Of a stretch of DNA of 64,000 nt, positions 51,923 through 60,290 are shown piece after piece (the first letter of the stretch is position 1; each line of letters starts with the position of its first letter). The DNA comes from Firmicutes bacterium UBA6113. Its GTDB lineage: Bacteria > Bacillota > Clostridia > Tissierellales > Sedimentibacteraceae. The position numbers and the translations under genes are program-made. The notes beneath the pieces are model-generated. The model did no database searches, was not told where the DNA came from, and was given only the letters and a program-made list of their open reading frames with translations. The DNA is taken from the NCBI GenBank assembly GCA_002422545.1, contig DIWF01000015.1:59002-123001 (forward strand), written 5' to 3'.

Positions 51923-52560
51923 GTTTAACAATTGCAATACCAAAGGGAAGACTTGGAAGCCAGGCCATTGACATGCTTAAGGCTGCAGGAATAGGAGAAT
52001 CCATCGACGAAAAATCCAGAAAGCTTGTTTTTGATGATGAACAAAGAAATTTGAGATTTATGCTTCTTAAGAATTCAGATATTATAACATATGTGGAAAA
52101 TGGAGTTGCAGACATAGGAATTTCAGGAAAAGACATGATAATGGAAAACAGCGCTGACATTTATGAGCTTTACAAAATGAATATAGGAAAATGCAAGATT
52201 TCTGTAGCCGGAATAAAGGGAAAAAAAATATTCAAGGACGATACCATAATAAAGGTTGCCACGAAGTTTCCTGAAACCGCAAAAAAGTATTTCAACAGCA
52301 AGGGTCAAAAAATAAAAATAATCAAACTTAACGGTTCCATAGAACTTGCTCCCATACTTGGGCTTTCAGACGTAATAGTTGATATTGTTGAAACAGGAAA
52401 CACTCTTAAAGCCAACGGACTTGAGGTTTTCGAAGACATGTATCCAATTACAGCAATGGTCATATCAAATAAAATAAGCTACAAGTTCAAGAGAAAAGAA
52501 ATAAAGGAAATAATCGAACTTATCAGGAAAGAGGATGAAAAGTATGGTGAAAATAATTAG
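51919..52560 (+). CDS. hisG: ATP phosphoribosyltransferase, short form
   Basis: 213 residues, the short HisG type that needs HisZ. Condenses ATP and PRPP, the first committed step. TIAIPKGRLGSQAIDML at the N-terminus, VENGVADIGISGKDMI (~55), and the PRPP-binding DVIVDIVETGNTLKANGL (~150). Overlaps the hisZ end by four bases (ATGA), and its own end overlaps hisD. Confidence 0.96.
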   Translation: MSLTIAIPKGRLGSQAIDMLKAAGIGESIDEKSRKLVFDDEQRNLRFMLLKNSDIITYVENGVADIGISGKDMIMENSADIYELYKMNIGKCKISVAGIKGKKIFKDDTIIKVATKFPETAKKYFNSKGQKIKIIKLNGSIELAPILGLSDVIVDIVETGNTLKANGLEVFEDMYPITAMVISNKISYKFKRKEIKEIIELIRKEDEKYGENN

Positions 52561-53827
52561 AAAAGAAAATATACCGGATTTTATAGAAGACCTTCAGAAA
52601 AGAAATGCCCAGGACTACAACAACGTCTATGAAACAGTGGATGAAATACTGGAAAATGTAAGAATTAACAAGGATGATGCTCTTAAAAAATACACGCTGG
52701 AATTTGACGGTGTATGTATTGAAAGCCTTGAAGTATCAAGAGAAGAAATTGAAGAAGCTTTTTCTTCAATTGATACAAAACTTCTTGAAACAATTAAAAA
52801 AGCCAAAGAAAACATCCAGACATACCACATGAAACAAAAAAGAAATGGATACCAGTACAAACCGGAAGGAAAAGATATGCTTATAGGGCAGCTTATAAAT
52901 CCTGTAGAAAAAGCAGGCATATACGTACCGGGTGGAAAAGCAGCATATCCTTCAACAGTGCTTATGAATGCCATTCCTGCAAAAATAGCCGGTGTTGAGG
53001 AAATAATAATGATTACGCCTCCTCAGAAAGACGGAAAGATAAAAGATTCAATTTTGGTTGCAGCGTCTCTTTCAGGAGTTGACAGAATATTCAAGGTTGG
53101 AGGGGCTCAGGGAATTGCTGCCATTGCCTATGGAACCCAGTCAATACCAAAGGTGTACAAAATAACAGGACCCGGCAACATATATGTTGCAGCAGCCAAG
53201 AGAAGGGTGTCAGGATTCGTTGGAATAGACATGATAGCAGGACCCAGTGAAATTCTAATTGTTGCTGATGACAAGGCAAATCCGGCTTATATTGCAGCAG
53301 ACATGATTTCTCAGGCAGAGCATGACGAAATGGCAGCCTCCATATTGATAACATATTCTCTTTCTCTTGCAGAAAAAGTTTCAAAGGAACTTGACAGGCA
53401 GATAATGGAACTTGAAAGAAGCGAAATAATAGAAAAATCCATAAATAATCACGGAGCAATACTCATTGCCGACAGCATGAAGCAGTGCATTGACCTGGCA
53501 AATGAAATAGCACCGGAGCATCTTGAACTTCTCACATCAAACTGCTTTGAACTGTACAAGAGCATTAAAAATGCAGGTGCAATTTTTTTGGGAGAATATA
53601 CTCCTGAACCTGTGGGAGATTATTTTGCAGGACCTAACCATACTCTTCCCACTAGCTCCACAGCCAAGTTTTCATCGGCTCTTTCAGTTGATGATTTCAT
53701 AAAAAAAACATCACTCATTTATTACAGCAGGGAAACACTGAAGGAAAACAAGGATGACATAGTGCGATTTGCAGAAAATGAAGGGCTCACGGGGCATGCA
53801 AATGCAGTCAAAATCAGAAAACTATAA
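52544..53827 (+). CDS. hisD: Histidinol dehydrogenase
   Basis: 427 residues from ATG 52544 (GAGG nine bases upstream; ATG 52535 also in frame). Oxidises histidinol to histidine with two NAD+. Signature IDMIAGPSEILIVADD (~230), zinc ligands in SQAEHDEMAASIL (Gln/His ~260) and near HTLPT (~360) and GHANAVKIR (~420). Overlaps hisG by 17 bases. Confidence 0.96.
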   Translation: MVKIIRKENIPDFIEDLQKRNAQDYNNVYETVDEILENVRINKDDALKKYTLEFDGVCIESLEVSREEIEEAFSSIDTKLLETIKKAKENIQTYHMKQKRNGYQYKPEGKDMLIGQLINPVEKAGIYVPGGKAAYPSTVLMNAIPAKIAGVEEIIMITPPQKDGKIKDSILVAASLSGVDRIFKVGGAQGIAAIAYGTQSIPKVYKITGPGNIYVAAAKRRVSGFVGIDMIAGPSEILIVADDKANPAYIAADMISQAEHDEMAASILITYSLSLAEKVSKELDRQIMELERSEIIEKSINNHGAILIADSMKQCIDLANEIAPEHLELLTSNCFELYKSIKNAGAIFLGEYTPEPVGDYFAGPNHTLPTSSTAKFSSALSVDDFIKKTSLIYYSRETLKENKDDIVRFAENEGLTGHANAVKIRKL

Positions 53828-53897
53828 GCAATCAACATTATGAATATGTATATAGATCATGATTAAAGTAAACGGACATTCTTATGAAGGAGAAAAT

Positions 53898-54935
53898 ATG
53901 ATTAAATTAAAACCAAGCGTAGAAAGACTGCAGGCTTATTTTGTAAATGACATTCCTTACAGGGTGAAGCTTGATGCAAACGAAGGAAGCAATTACTTAT
54001 TACAGGAGGGATTCAAAATAGAGAATTTTCAGCCAAATCTGTATCCTGACAGCGACTCCAGGGTATTAAGAGAAAAGATGGCTGTGTATTACGGCTGCAG
54101 GGCAGAAAACATAATGGTGGGCAACGGTTCAAGCGAAATGATAAATATGGTTATAAATGCTTTTTGCGACAAGAGTGAAAGGGTTATGAGCTTTGTTCCT
54201 TCATTCAGCATGTACCAGACTTACTGTGATCTGTGCGGGGCTGAATACGTGGGAATTAAATCAGAAAAAGATTTTACACAGAATATCGACAAGATGATTA
54301 TGGAAGCAAAAGAAAAAACACCTAAAATAGTAATACTATGCAACCCAAACAACCCCACAGGATTCATGTACACAAGAGATGAAGTTGTAAAGCTTCTTGA
54401 CAGTGTTAAAAATTCTCTGATAATTTTGGATGAAGCATATGTGGATTTCTCAGAAAACTCAATTGTAGATCTCGTTGACAAGTATGAAAATTTAATTGTT
54501 ATGCGCACACTTTCCAAGGCATTCGGCTTGGCTGGACTTCGGGTGGGAGCAATGATCGCAAACGTCGAAACCATAAAATATGTGTGGAAAGTCAAGGTTC
54601 CTTACAACATCAACATTTTGTCACAGTATGCTGCTGAACAGGCACTTGACAACATCGAAAGAGTTAAGGATTACATTGAAGGAATCAAAAAATTGAGGCA
54701 GGAACTGAGTTCTTCTCTCAGGGAACTGGATTTCACCGTGTATCCAAGCGGTGCAAATTTCATATTTGTGAAAGCCCCTGTGGAAAACTTATTTGAAAAA
54801 CTCATGGACTGTGGAGTTCTTATCAGAAAATTCAATTACGGGGGAGAAGTTTTCAACCGTATTACAATTGGAACAATGGAAGAAAATGAAATACTTGTAG
54901 AAGAAATAAAAAATATAGTGGGAGGCAAAAGATGA
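53898..54935 (+). CDS. hisC: Histidinol-phosphate aminotransferase
   Basis: 345 residues from ATG 53898 (AAGGAG upstream; the frame opens at 53859 without a site). PLP enzyme of the class II fold. NGSSEMINMVINAF (~75), CNPNNPTGF (~150), DEAYVDFSENS (~180) and the PLP lysine in RTLSKAFGLAGLRVG (~210). Transaminates imidazole-acetol phosphate. Ends overlapping hisB by four bases. Confidence 0.95.
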   Translation: MIKLKPSVERLQAYFVNDIPYRVKLDANEGSNYLLQEGFKIENFQPNLYPDSDSRVLREKMAVYYGCRAENIMVGNGSSEMINMVINAFCDKSERVMSFVPSFSMYQTYCDLCGAEYVGIKSEKDFTQNIDKMIMEAKEKTPKIVILCNPNNPTGFMYTRDEVVKLLDSVKNSLIILDEAYVDFSENSIVDLVDKYENLIVMRTLSKAFGLAGLRVGAMIANVETIKYVWKVKVPYNINILSQYAAEQALDNIERVKDYIEGIKKLRQELSSSLRELDFTVYPSGANFIFVKAPVENLFEKLMDCGVLIRKFNYGGEVFNRITIGTMEENEILVEEIKNIVGGKR

Positions 54936-55510
54936 GAAACAGCACTGTAAGCAGAAAAACAAATGAAACTGAAATAAATGTTGAACTTGATGTTGACGGA
55001 AGCGGAAAGACGGACATTGACACAGGAATAGGATTTTTGAACCACATGCTCACACTGTTTGGATTTCATGGCGGATTTGACCTCAAGGTAAAATGCTCGG
55101 GGGATTTGGATGTTGATTCCCACCACACAGCAGAAGACATAGGAATAGCTTTGGGAGAAGCCTTTAAAATTGCCCTAGGGGACAAAAAAGGAATTGAACG
55201 CTATGGTTTCATGTTCCTTCCAATGGATGAGTCAATGGCAAGAGTTGCAGTTGATTTAAGCGGCAGACCCACACTTGTTTACAATGTTGAGCTAGGAAGA
55301 GATATGCTTGGGAATATGGCGACGGAAGATTTCAAGGAATTCTTCAGAGGCTTTGTGAACAATTCTCTTTCTACCCTTCACATTGAAGTTCTTTACGGAG
55401 AAAATGACCACCACAAAATTGAAGCTGTGTTCAAGGGCTTTGGAAGAGCTCTTAAATCTGCAATTCGCATCACTTCAGAAAATCTTATGTCCACAAAGGG
55501 GGCCTTGTAA
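54932..55510 (+). CDS. hisB: Imidazoleglycerol-phosphate dehydratase
   Basis: 192 residues, the monofunctional dehydratase; there is no histidinol-phosphatase domain, and no other HolPase gene is in the operon, so that activity must be encoded elsewhere. Manganese-binding GFLNHMLTLFGFHG, DSHHTAEDIGIALG, and the mirrored ENDHHKIEAVFKGFGRAL near the C-terminus. Begins within the hisC end and shares one base with hisH. Confidence 0.96.
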   Translation: MRNSTVSRKTNETEINVELDVDGSGKTDIDTGIGFLNHMLTLFGFHGGFDLKVKCSGDLDVDSHHTAEDIGIALGEAFKIALGDKKGIERYGFMFLPMDESMARVAVDLSGRPTLVYNVELGRDMLGNMATEDFKEFFRGFVNNSLSTLHIEVLYGENDHHKIEAVFKGFGRALKSAIRITSENLMSTKGAL

Positions 55511-56115
55511 TGCATGTGATAATTGATTATGGAATGGGAAATCTCGCATCTGTTGAAAGAGCATTTGAAAAAATTGGTGTGGACGTAAAAATAAGCAGCA
55601 GGGAAGAAGATTTAAGAAGTGCAAAATCCCTCATTCTTCCTGGTGTGGGAGCATTCAGGGATGCAATAAGGCTTCTTGATGAATCCGGTTTAAGCAATGT
55701 AATAAAAGAAGAGGTTTCCAAAGGAAAATATCTCATAGGCATATGTTTGGGAATGCAGCTTTTATATGATAAGAGTTATGAATATGGTGAATATGAAGGT
55801 CTTGGTCTCATAAAGGGTGACATAGAATTTCTTGATGTCAATCTAAAGGTTCCTCACATGGGATGGAACAATTTAAAATTCAACAAACAGGATCCTATTT
55901 TAAAGTACATCAATGAAGACGAGTATGTGTACTTTGTTCATTCATACTATGCTGTTTCAGACAATCAAGAGCTTGTGGCTTATTCAAATTATGAAAAAAG
56001 GGTTCCTGCCATTGTGAGGAAAAACAATGTTTACGGAATTCAGTTCCATCCTGAAAAAAGCGGTGAAACAGGTCAAAATATACTTAAGGCATACAAGGAA
56101 ATCATAGAAAACTAA
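55510..56115 (+). CDS. hisH: Imidazole glycerol phosphate synthase, glutaminase subunit
   Basis: 201 residues. Class I glutamine amidotransferase: nucleophile Cys in GICLGMQLLYDKS (~80), catalytic His and Glu in IQFHPEKSGETG (~180). Delivers ammonia to HisF. First ATG overlaps the hisB stop (TAATG). Confidence 0.96.
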   Translation: MHVIIDYGMGNLASVERAFEKIGVDVKISSREEDLRSAKSLILPGVGAFRDAIRLLDESGLSNVIKEEVSKGKYLIGICLGMQLLYDKSYEYGEYEGLGLIKGDIEFLDVNLKVPHMGWNNLKFNKQDPILKYINEDEYVYFVHSYYAVSDNQELVAYSNYEKRVPAIVRKNNVYGIQFHPEKSGETGQNILKAYKEIIEN

Positions 56116-56135
56116 AAAAGGAGAGGACAGTGCGA

Positions 56136-56216
56136 ATGTTACTGTCGATTAAATATGATATTATTTCCGGCAATAGACATAAAGGACAACAAGTGTGTGA
56201 GGCTTACCCAAGGTAA
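56136..56216 (+). CDS. Possible 26-codon ORF overlapping the hisA start
   Basis: The strong site AAAAGGAGAGG after hisH is followed by ATG at 56136, out of frame with hisA. This frame runs 26 codons into hisA and stops at 56216. It could couple translation to hisA or be a by-product of sequence drift. Confidence 0.25.
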   Translation: MLLSIKYDIISGNRHKGQQVCEAYPR

Positions 56217-56871
56217 ATTTGAACTGATGAATGTGTATTCTGATGACCCGGTGGAAATGGCTAAAAAATGGGAAAGCTTAGGTGCAGAATATCTTCACGT
56301 TGTGGACCTTGACGGGGCCAAGGATGAAGGATTCCATAACAGAAAGTCCATAGAAAAAATAGCAAAATCAATTAAAATACCCATGCAGACAGGCGGAGGA
56401 ATAAGAAACGGCGTAAGAATCAAAAACTTACTGGAAATTGGTATTGAAAGGGCAATAGTGGGAACTATGGCAATAGAAAACCAGGAACTGTTAACTGAGC
56501 TTGCGTCTATTTACAAGGAGCATCTGGCCGTAAGCATCGATGCCTTCAAGGGCAAGGTTGCAACAAGAGGATGGCAGGACGTAGGAAATGTAGACTCCAT
56601 AGAAATATGCAAGTTCCTTGAAAGAATAGGCATCAGGACTTTGGTTTACACTGACATTTCAAAAGACGGTATGCTGTCAGGACCTAATTTTGAAATATAT
56701 GAAGAACTGTCACAGAAGACAAAACTTGATATTATTGCTTCAGGAGGAGTCACATCAATTGATGACATCAAAAGACTAAACAGCATGAACATGTATGGAG
56801 CAATAATAGGAAAGGCTCTTTACGACAACAAGCTGGATTTCAAGGAAGCATTGTTGTCAATTAAGAATTAA
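56155..56871 (+). CDS. hisA: Phosphoribosylformimino-AICAR phosphate isomerase
   Basis: 238-residue TIM barrel. MILFPAIDIKDNKCVRLTQG at the N-terminus with catalytic Asp8, QTGGGIRNGVRIK (~80), YTDISKDGMLSGPN (~165, second Asp) and IIASGGVTSIDDI (~195). The start at 56155 is fixed by homology, but no ribosome site lies within 15 bases; GGAGAGG is about 30 bases upstream. Confidence 0.95.
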   Translation: MILFPAIDIKDNKCVRLTQGKFELMNVYSDDPVEMAKKWESLGAEYLHVVDLDGAKDEGFHNRKSIEKIAKSIKIPMQTGGGIRNGVRIKNLLEIGIERAIVGTMAIENQELLTELASIYKEHLAVSIDAFKGKVATRGWQDVGNVDSIEICKFLERIGIRTLVYTDISKDGMLSGPNFEIYEELSQKTKLDIIASGGVTSIDDIKRLNSMNMYGAIIGKALYDNKLDFKEALLSIKN

Positions 56872-56891
56872 GAAAGAAGAAAGGAGATAAT

Positions 56892-57650
56892 ATGCTTGCA
56901 CGAAGAATAATACCCTGCCTGGATGTGAGAAACGGAAGGGTTGTTAAGGGTAAAAACTTTAAAGACATACAGGATGTTGACGATCCGGCACGACTGGGAA
57001 AGTATTACAGCGATTCCGGTGCCGACGAACTTGTATTTTATGATATTACAGCTTCAAATGAAGAAAGAAAGGCATCCCTTGAATTTGTAAAAAAGGTTGC
57101 CAATGAAATAAATATTCCTTTTTCTGTGGGTGGAGGAGTATCAACCATTGATGATTTCAAGTTTATCTTGCGAAGCGGAGCCGACAAAGTTTCTGTAAAT
57201 TCATCAGCCGTAAGAAATCCAAATCTCATAAAGGAAGCAGCTGAAAGATTTGGAAATCAGTGCGTTGTGTTGTCCATAGACGCCAAGAAAAACGAAGAAG
57301 GTTCATGGAGCGTGTATGTGAAGGGTGGAAGAGAAAAAACTTCCCTGGATGCAGTTGAATGGGCTGTGAAGGGTGTTGAGCTTGGGGCAGGAGAAATTGT
57401 TGTGAACAGTATTGACGAAGACGGCATGAAAAACGGTTATGACCTTGATCTGTTGAAAAAAATCACGGATGCAGTCAATGTTCCTGTGATTGCTTCGGGA
57501 GGGGCAGGAAAGATGGAGCATTTTCTTGAAGCTGTAAAGTATGCTGATGCCGATGGAATTCTAGCTGCTTCGGTGTTTCACTTCGGAGAAATAAAAATAA
57601 GTGATTTGAAAAAATATTTAAAGGAAAATGGTGTTGAAGTAAGAATATAG
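56892..57650 (+). CDS. hisF: Imidazole glycerol phosphate synthase, cyclase subunit
   Basis: 252-residue TIM barrel. Begins MLARRIIPCLDVRNGRVVKG with catalytic Asp11. ISVGGGVSTIDDF-like segment (~80), Asp in VNSIDEDGMKNGYDLDLL (~130), and PVIASGGAGKMEHFLEA (~205). Makes IGP and AICAR with ammonia from HisH. AAAGGAG precedes the ATG, and a GAATTAAGAAAGAAG spacer separates it from hisA. Confidence 0.96.
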   Translation: MLARRIIPCLDVRNGRVVKGKNFKDIQDVDDPARLGKYYSDSGADELVFYDITASNEERKASLEFVKKVANEINIPFSVGGGVSTIDDFKFILRSGADKVSVNSSAVRNPNLIKEAAERFGNQCVVLSIDAKKNEEGSWSVYVKGGREKTSLDAVEWAVKGVELGAGEIVVNSIDEDGMKNGYDLDLLKKITDAVNVPVIASGGAGKMEHFLEAVKYADADGILAASVFHFGEIKISDLKKYLKENGVEVRI

Positions 57651-57714
57651 TTGAAATTAATATTTTTCTTCCTGTTAACATTTTGGGAATTGTAACGTCA
57701 ATCCGAAAAACAAA

Positions 57715-57742
57715 GGCACACAATCGCTACGCTAAGTGTGCC
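57715..57742. other. Hairpin within the hisF-hisIE gap
   Basis: GGCACAC / GTGTGCC, 7-bp stem with a 14-base loop containing CGCTACGC, in a 211-base gap (57651-57861) that interrupts the otherwise tightly packed his operon. No T-run, no gene. May be an inserted repeat; it has no second copy in the window. Confidence 0.4.
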
Positions 57743-57861
57743 AAGACTGATTCTTCTTTCGTACAATCCCACAAAATAACGCTGAGTCAAAAAAATATAA
57801 ATTTCAATAATTTTAAGAAAGTTAATGAAATGAAATTAATTGTTGAAAGAAGGATATATAA

Positions 57862-58485
57862 ATGGAAATGGAAAGTTTATTAAATGTAGTAAAGTATGAT
57901 GAGAAAGGGCTTGTTGTTGCTGTTGTACAGGATTACATTACAAACGAAGTTTTGATGGTTGCTTACATGAACAAGGAAGCTATTGAAATAACTTTAAATG
58001 AAAAAAGAGCATGTTATTATTCAAGAAGCAGACAAAGCCTCTGGAGAAAAGGAGAAACTTCAGGTCATGTGCAGAATTTGAAAGGCATTTATTATGACTG
58101 CGATGCAGATGCAATTCTTATGAAGGTTGAACAGATTGGAAATGCATGTCATACAGGTGCATACTCATGCTTTTTCAACAAGGTTTTTGAAGAAAATGTC
58201 ACAGACCAGGCAATTTTAAATCGTCTTTACAATCAGATAGTTGACAGAAGAGACAATCCAAAGGAAGGTTCATACACAAATTACCTGTTTGACAATGGTC
58301 TTGACAAAATACTTAAAAAGGTAGGAGAAGAAACAAGCGAAGTTATTATAGGAGCAAAAAATAAAAGCAAGGACGAGCTTGTTTATGAGATGTGTGACTT
58401 GATATATCACTCTATGGTACTCATGGTAAGTGAAGGAGTCACCATGGACGACTTAAAGACCGAATTGACGAAAAGACATAAATAA
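57862..58485 (+). CDS. hisIE: Bifunctional phosphoribosyl-AMP cyclohydrolase / phosphoribosyl-ATP pyrophosphatase
   Basis: 207 residues in a HisI-HisE fusion. HisI domain (~1-115): YYSRSRQSLWRKGETSGHVQ and zinc-binding YDCDADAILMKVEQIGNACHTG. HisE domain (~120-207): KKVGEETSEVIIGAKN and DLIYHSMVLM. Catalyses steps two and three. Last gene of the operon, followed by a repeat and a weak terminator. AAGGATATATAA precedes its ATG. Confidence 0.96.
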   Translation: MEMESLLNVVKYDEKGLVVAVVQDYITNEVLMVAYMNKEAIEITLNEKRACYYSRSRQSLWRKGETSGHVQNLKGIYYDCDADAILMKVEQIGNACHTGAYSCFFNKVFEENVTDQAILNRLYNQIVDRRDNPKEGSYTNYLFDNGLDKILKKVGEETSEVIIGAKNKSKDELVYEMCDLIYHSMVLMVSEGVTMDDLKTELTKRHK

Positions 58486-58507
58486 TTCGATAGAAATAGC
58501 CAGTACT

Positions 58508-58605
58508 TGTAGGGCACGGTGCGCTGAGTTTGATGACAAATTTATTTCAACTATGTAGTGAAGGGCCTCGTGTCCTCCCGCGGGCGGGTACTACCCGCCT
58601 CTACA
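58508..58605. repeat. GC-rich mosaic repeat, copy C
   Basis: Starts TGTAGGG and ends CTCTACA. It contains GGGCGGGTACTACCCGCC and a segment AGGGCCTCGTGTCCTCCCG whose reverse complement closely matches part of copy A, joined by an AT-rich linker. GC-rich in an AT-rich gap of about 350 bases (58486-58834) that otherwise holds only a terminator and a possible regulator site. Confidence 0.65.
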
Positions 58606-58637
58606 ATCTGCAAAATAAAAGAAGTTTGTCAATGGTC

Positions 58638-58664
58638 TGAGAGCGCTCTGTGCTCTTTTTTGTT
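58638..58664 (+). terminator. Terminator of the his operon
   Basis: AGAGC-GCTCTGT-GCTCT hairpin followed by TTTTTTG, 155 bases after hisIE. The stem is short (5 bp), so confidence is moderate. Confidence 0.55.
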
Positions 58665-58772
58665 TCACCAAATCAATATAATTTAAGTTTCAGTAAAGAA
58701 AATGATGATAATATATGAAGAAAGTGGAAGAATAAAATAACTTCATAAAAATTTTATATAATAATCACAGTT

Positions 58773-58782
58773 CTATCACATT
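58773..58782 (+). promoter_or_regulatory. CTATCACATT motif upstream of htrA
   Basis: The same decamer occurs upstream of the histidine kinase gene at 60230-60239. A candidate binding site for the response regulator encoded at 61783-62457, or a chance match. Confidence 0.3.
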
Positions 58783-58834
58783 CCACGAGTAACATAACAA
58801 TATAAAATATTTGAGTAATATAGGAGGAAATATT

Positions 58835-60109
58835 ATGGACGACAATGAAAGAAACACATTCAATGAAAATGAATTGGATGAAAACAAAGAAAAAAACGAA
58901 AACAATGGATTGAACAATAATGAAAAACAATATAATGACATTAATTTTGTAATGCCGGCAAACGAGGAACCAAAGCCAAAGAAAAAAAGCAAAGGAAAAT
59001 CATTTTTCGGATATGTGGCAGTTGCATTGGTTGCTGCTCTTGTTGGAGGTCTTTCAGGCGGATATATTGCAACAAGCCAATTGAACATAGCAGGCAGCAA
59101 GAGCGGTGAAAAAACAGGAATTACGGCCCAGGATATAAACATAAATTTATCTGATGACACTTATTTTGCAGCAGCAGTTGCAGAAAAAACTCAAAAAACA
59201 GTAGTTGGTATAACAACAGACGTTGTTCAACAGTACAACACATTTTTCGGTCCACAAACTCAAAAATCACAAAGCATGGGTTCGGGCTTCATAGTTGATT
59301 CAGATGGATACATTGTTACAAATGCACATGTAATAGGAGACGGCAAGTATGAAAACATAACAGTTTCATTGATTGACGGTTCTACTGAAGTAGGAGAAGT
59401 TCTGTGGTATGACACTACTCTTGATCTTGCAGTTGTAAAAATCAACAAGACAGGACTTCCTGCAGTTGAACTGGGAGACTCAGATACTCTTATGGTTGGT
59501 GAGCCTGCAGTAGCGATAGGAAATCCAATGACACTGGATCTTGAAAGAACAGTTACACAGGGTATAATAAGCGGACTTAACAGATCAATAGCATTTGAAG
59601 ACGGAACAGTTATTGAACCGTTGATTCAAACAGATGCTTCTATAAATTCAGGAAACAGCGGCGGCCCATTGTTTAATGCAAAAGGCGAAGTAATAGGTAT
59701 AAACACAGCTAAAATGAGCACAGCTGAAGGATTGGGATTTTCAATTCCGATAAACATCGCAAAACCTATTATTGAACAAATAATAAATGACGGATCATTT
59801 TCAACAGTATATGTGGGCATCACAGGAGTGGATGTGGAAACATATGAGAAGGCTCTAGGTGTTGACGTTGCAGCTGAATACGGAGTTGTAATAATAGAAA
59901 CAATGGCTAATTCGCCTGCAACAGTTTCAGGGCTGGAACCTGGAGATGTTATTACTGCAATTGACGGTGACAAAATAGAAAGCATGTCTGATTTGAAAAG
60001 AAACTTGTATGAGTATAAAAATGACGACACTGTAGAAGTAACATTCATTAGAAATGGCAATGAGCAAAAAGTTAATATGACACTTAAGACTAAACCGGCA
60101 GATTTATAA
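58835..60109 (+). CDS. htrA: HtrA/DegP-type membrane-anchored serine protease
   Basis: 424 residues from ATG 58835 (TAGGAGG ahead). An acidic Asn-rich cytoplasmic tail (~1-55) precedes one transmembrane helix (GYVAVALVAALVGGLSGGYI, ~59-78). Trypsin-like domain with His165 (VTNAHVIG), Asp198 (LDLAVVKI) and Ser275 (INSGNSGGPL), and a C-terminal PDZ domain (~315-420, LEPGDVITAIDGDKI). Degrades misfolded exported proteins. A two-component system follows, recalling CssRS-HtrA quality control. Confidence 0.95.
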   Translation: MDDNERNTFNENELDENKEKNENNGLNNNEKQYNDINFVMPANEEPKPKKKSKGKSFFGYVAVALVAALVGGLSGGYIATSQLNIAGSKSGEKTGITAQDININLSDDTYFAAAVAEKTQKTVVGITTDVVQQYNTFFGPQTQKSQSMGSGFIVDSDGYIVTNAHVIGDGKYENITVSLIDGSTEVGEVLWYDTTLDLAVVKINKTGLPAVELGDSDTLMVGEPAVAIGNPMTLDLERTVTQGIISGLNRSIAFEDGTVIEPLIQTDASINSGNSGGPLFNAKGEVIGINTAKMSTAEGLGFSIPINIAKPIIEQIINDGSFSTVYVGITGVDVETYEKALGVDVAAEYGVVIIETMANSPATVSGLEPGDVITAIDGDKIESMSDLKRNLYEYKNDDTVEVTFIRNGNEQKVNMTLKTKPADL

Positions 60110-60147
60110 TGATAAAATTTCAATTTTCATAGAATTTCTCCCCCTAA

Positions 60148-60174
60148 AAAAACAGGTTTATCCTGTTTTTTTTT
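60148..60174 (+). terminator. Terminator after htrA
   Basis: AAAAACAGG-TTTAT-CCTGTTTTT with eight Ts, about 40 bases past the htrA stop. It separates htrA from the two-component genes. Confidence 0.85.
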
Positions 60175-60229
60175 GCTTTAATATTAAAACATTAAAATAT
60201 TTGTGCAAAGTGTAAAAAACTTCACTTGC

Positions 60230-60239
60230 CTATCACATT
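60230..60239 (+). promoter_or_regulatory. CTATCACATT motif upstream of the histidine kinase gene
   Basis: Second copy of the decamer seen before htrA, 52 bases upstream of the kinase start and close to a weak promoter-like TATTAT. Confidence 0.3.
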
Positions 60240-60290
60240 TGTGCTATATTATTGTTAATATAAAATTACGAATATACACTGGAGAAAAAA

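Noticed and set aside
53091..53459. 122-residue minus-strand ORF inside hisD
   Set aside because: Shadow of a strongly conserved hisD reading frame, with no ribosome site and no protein-like motif.
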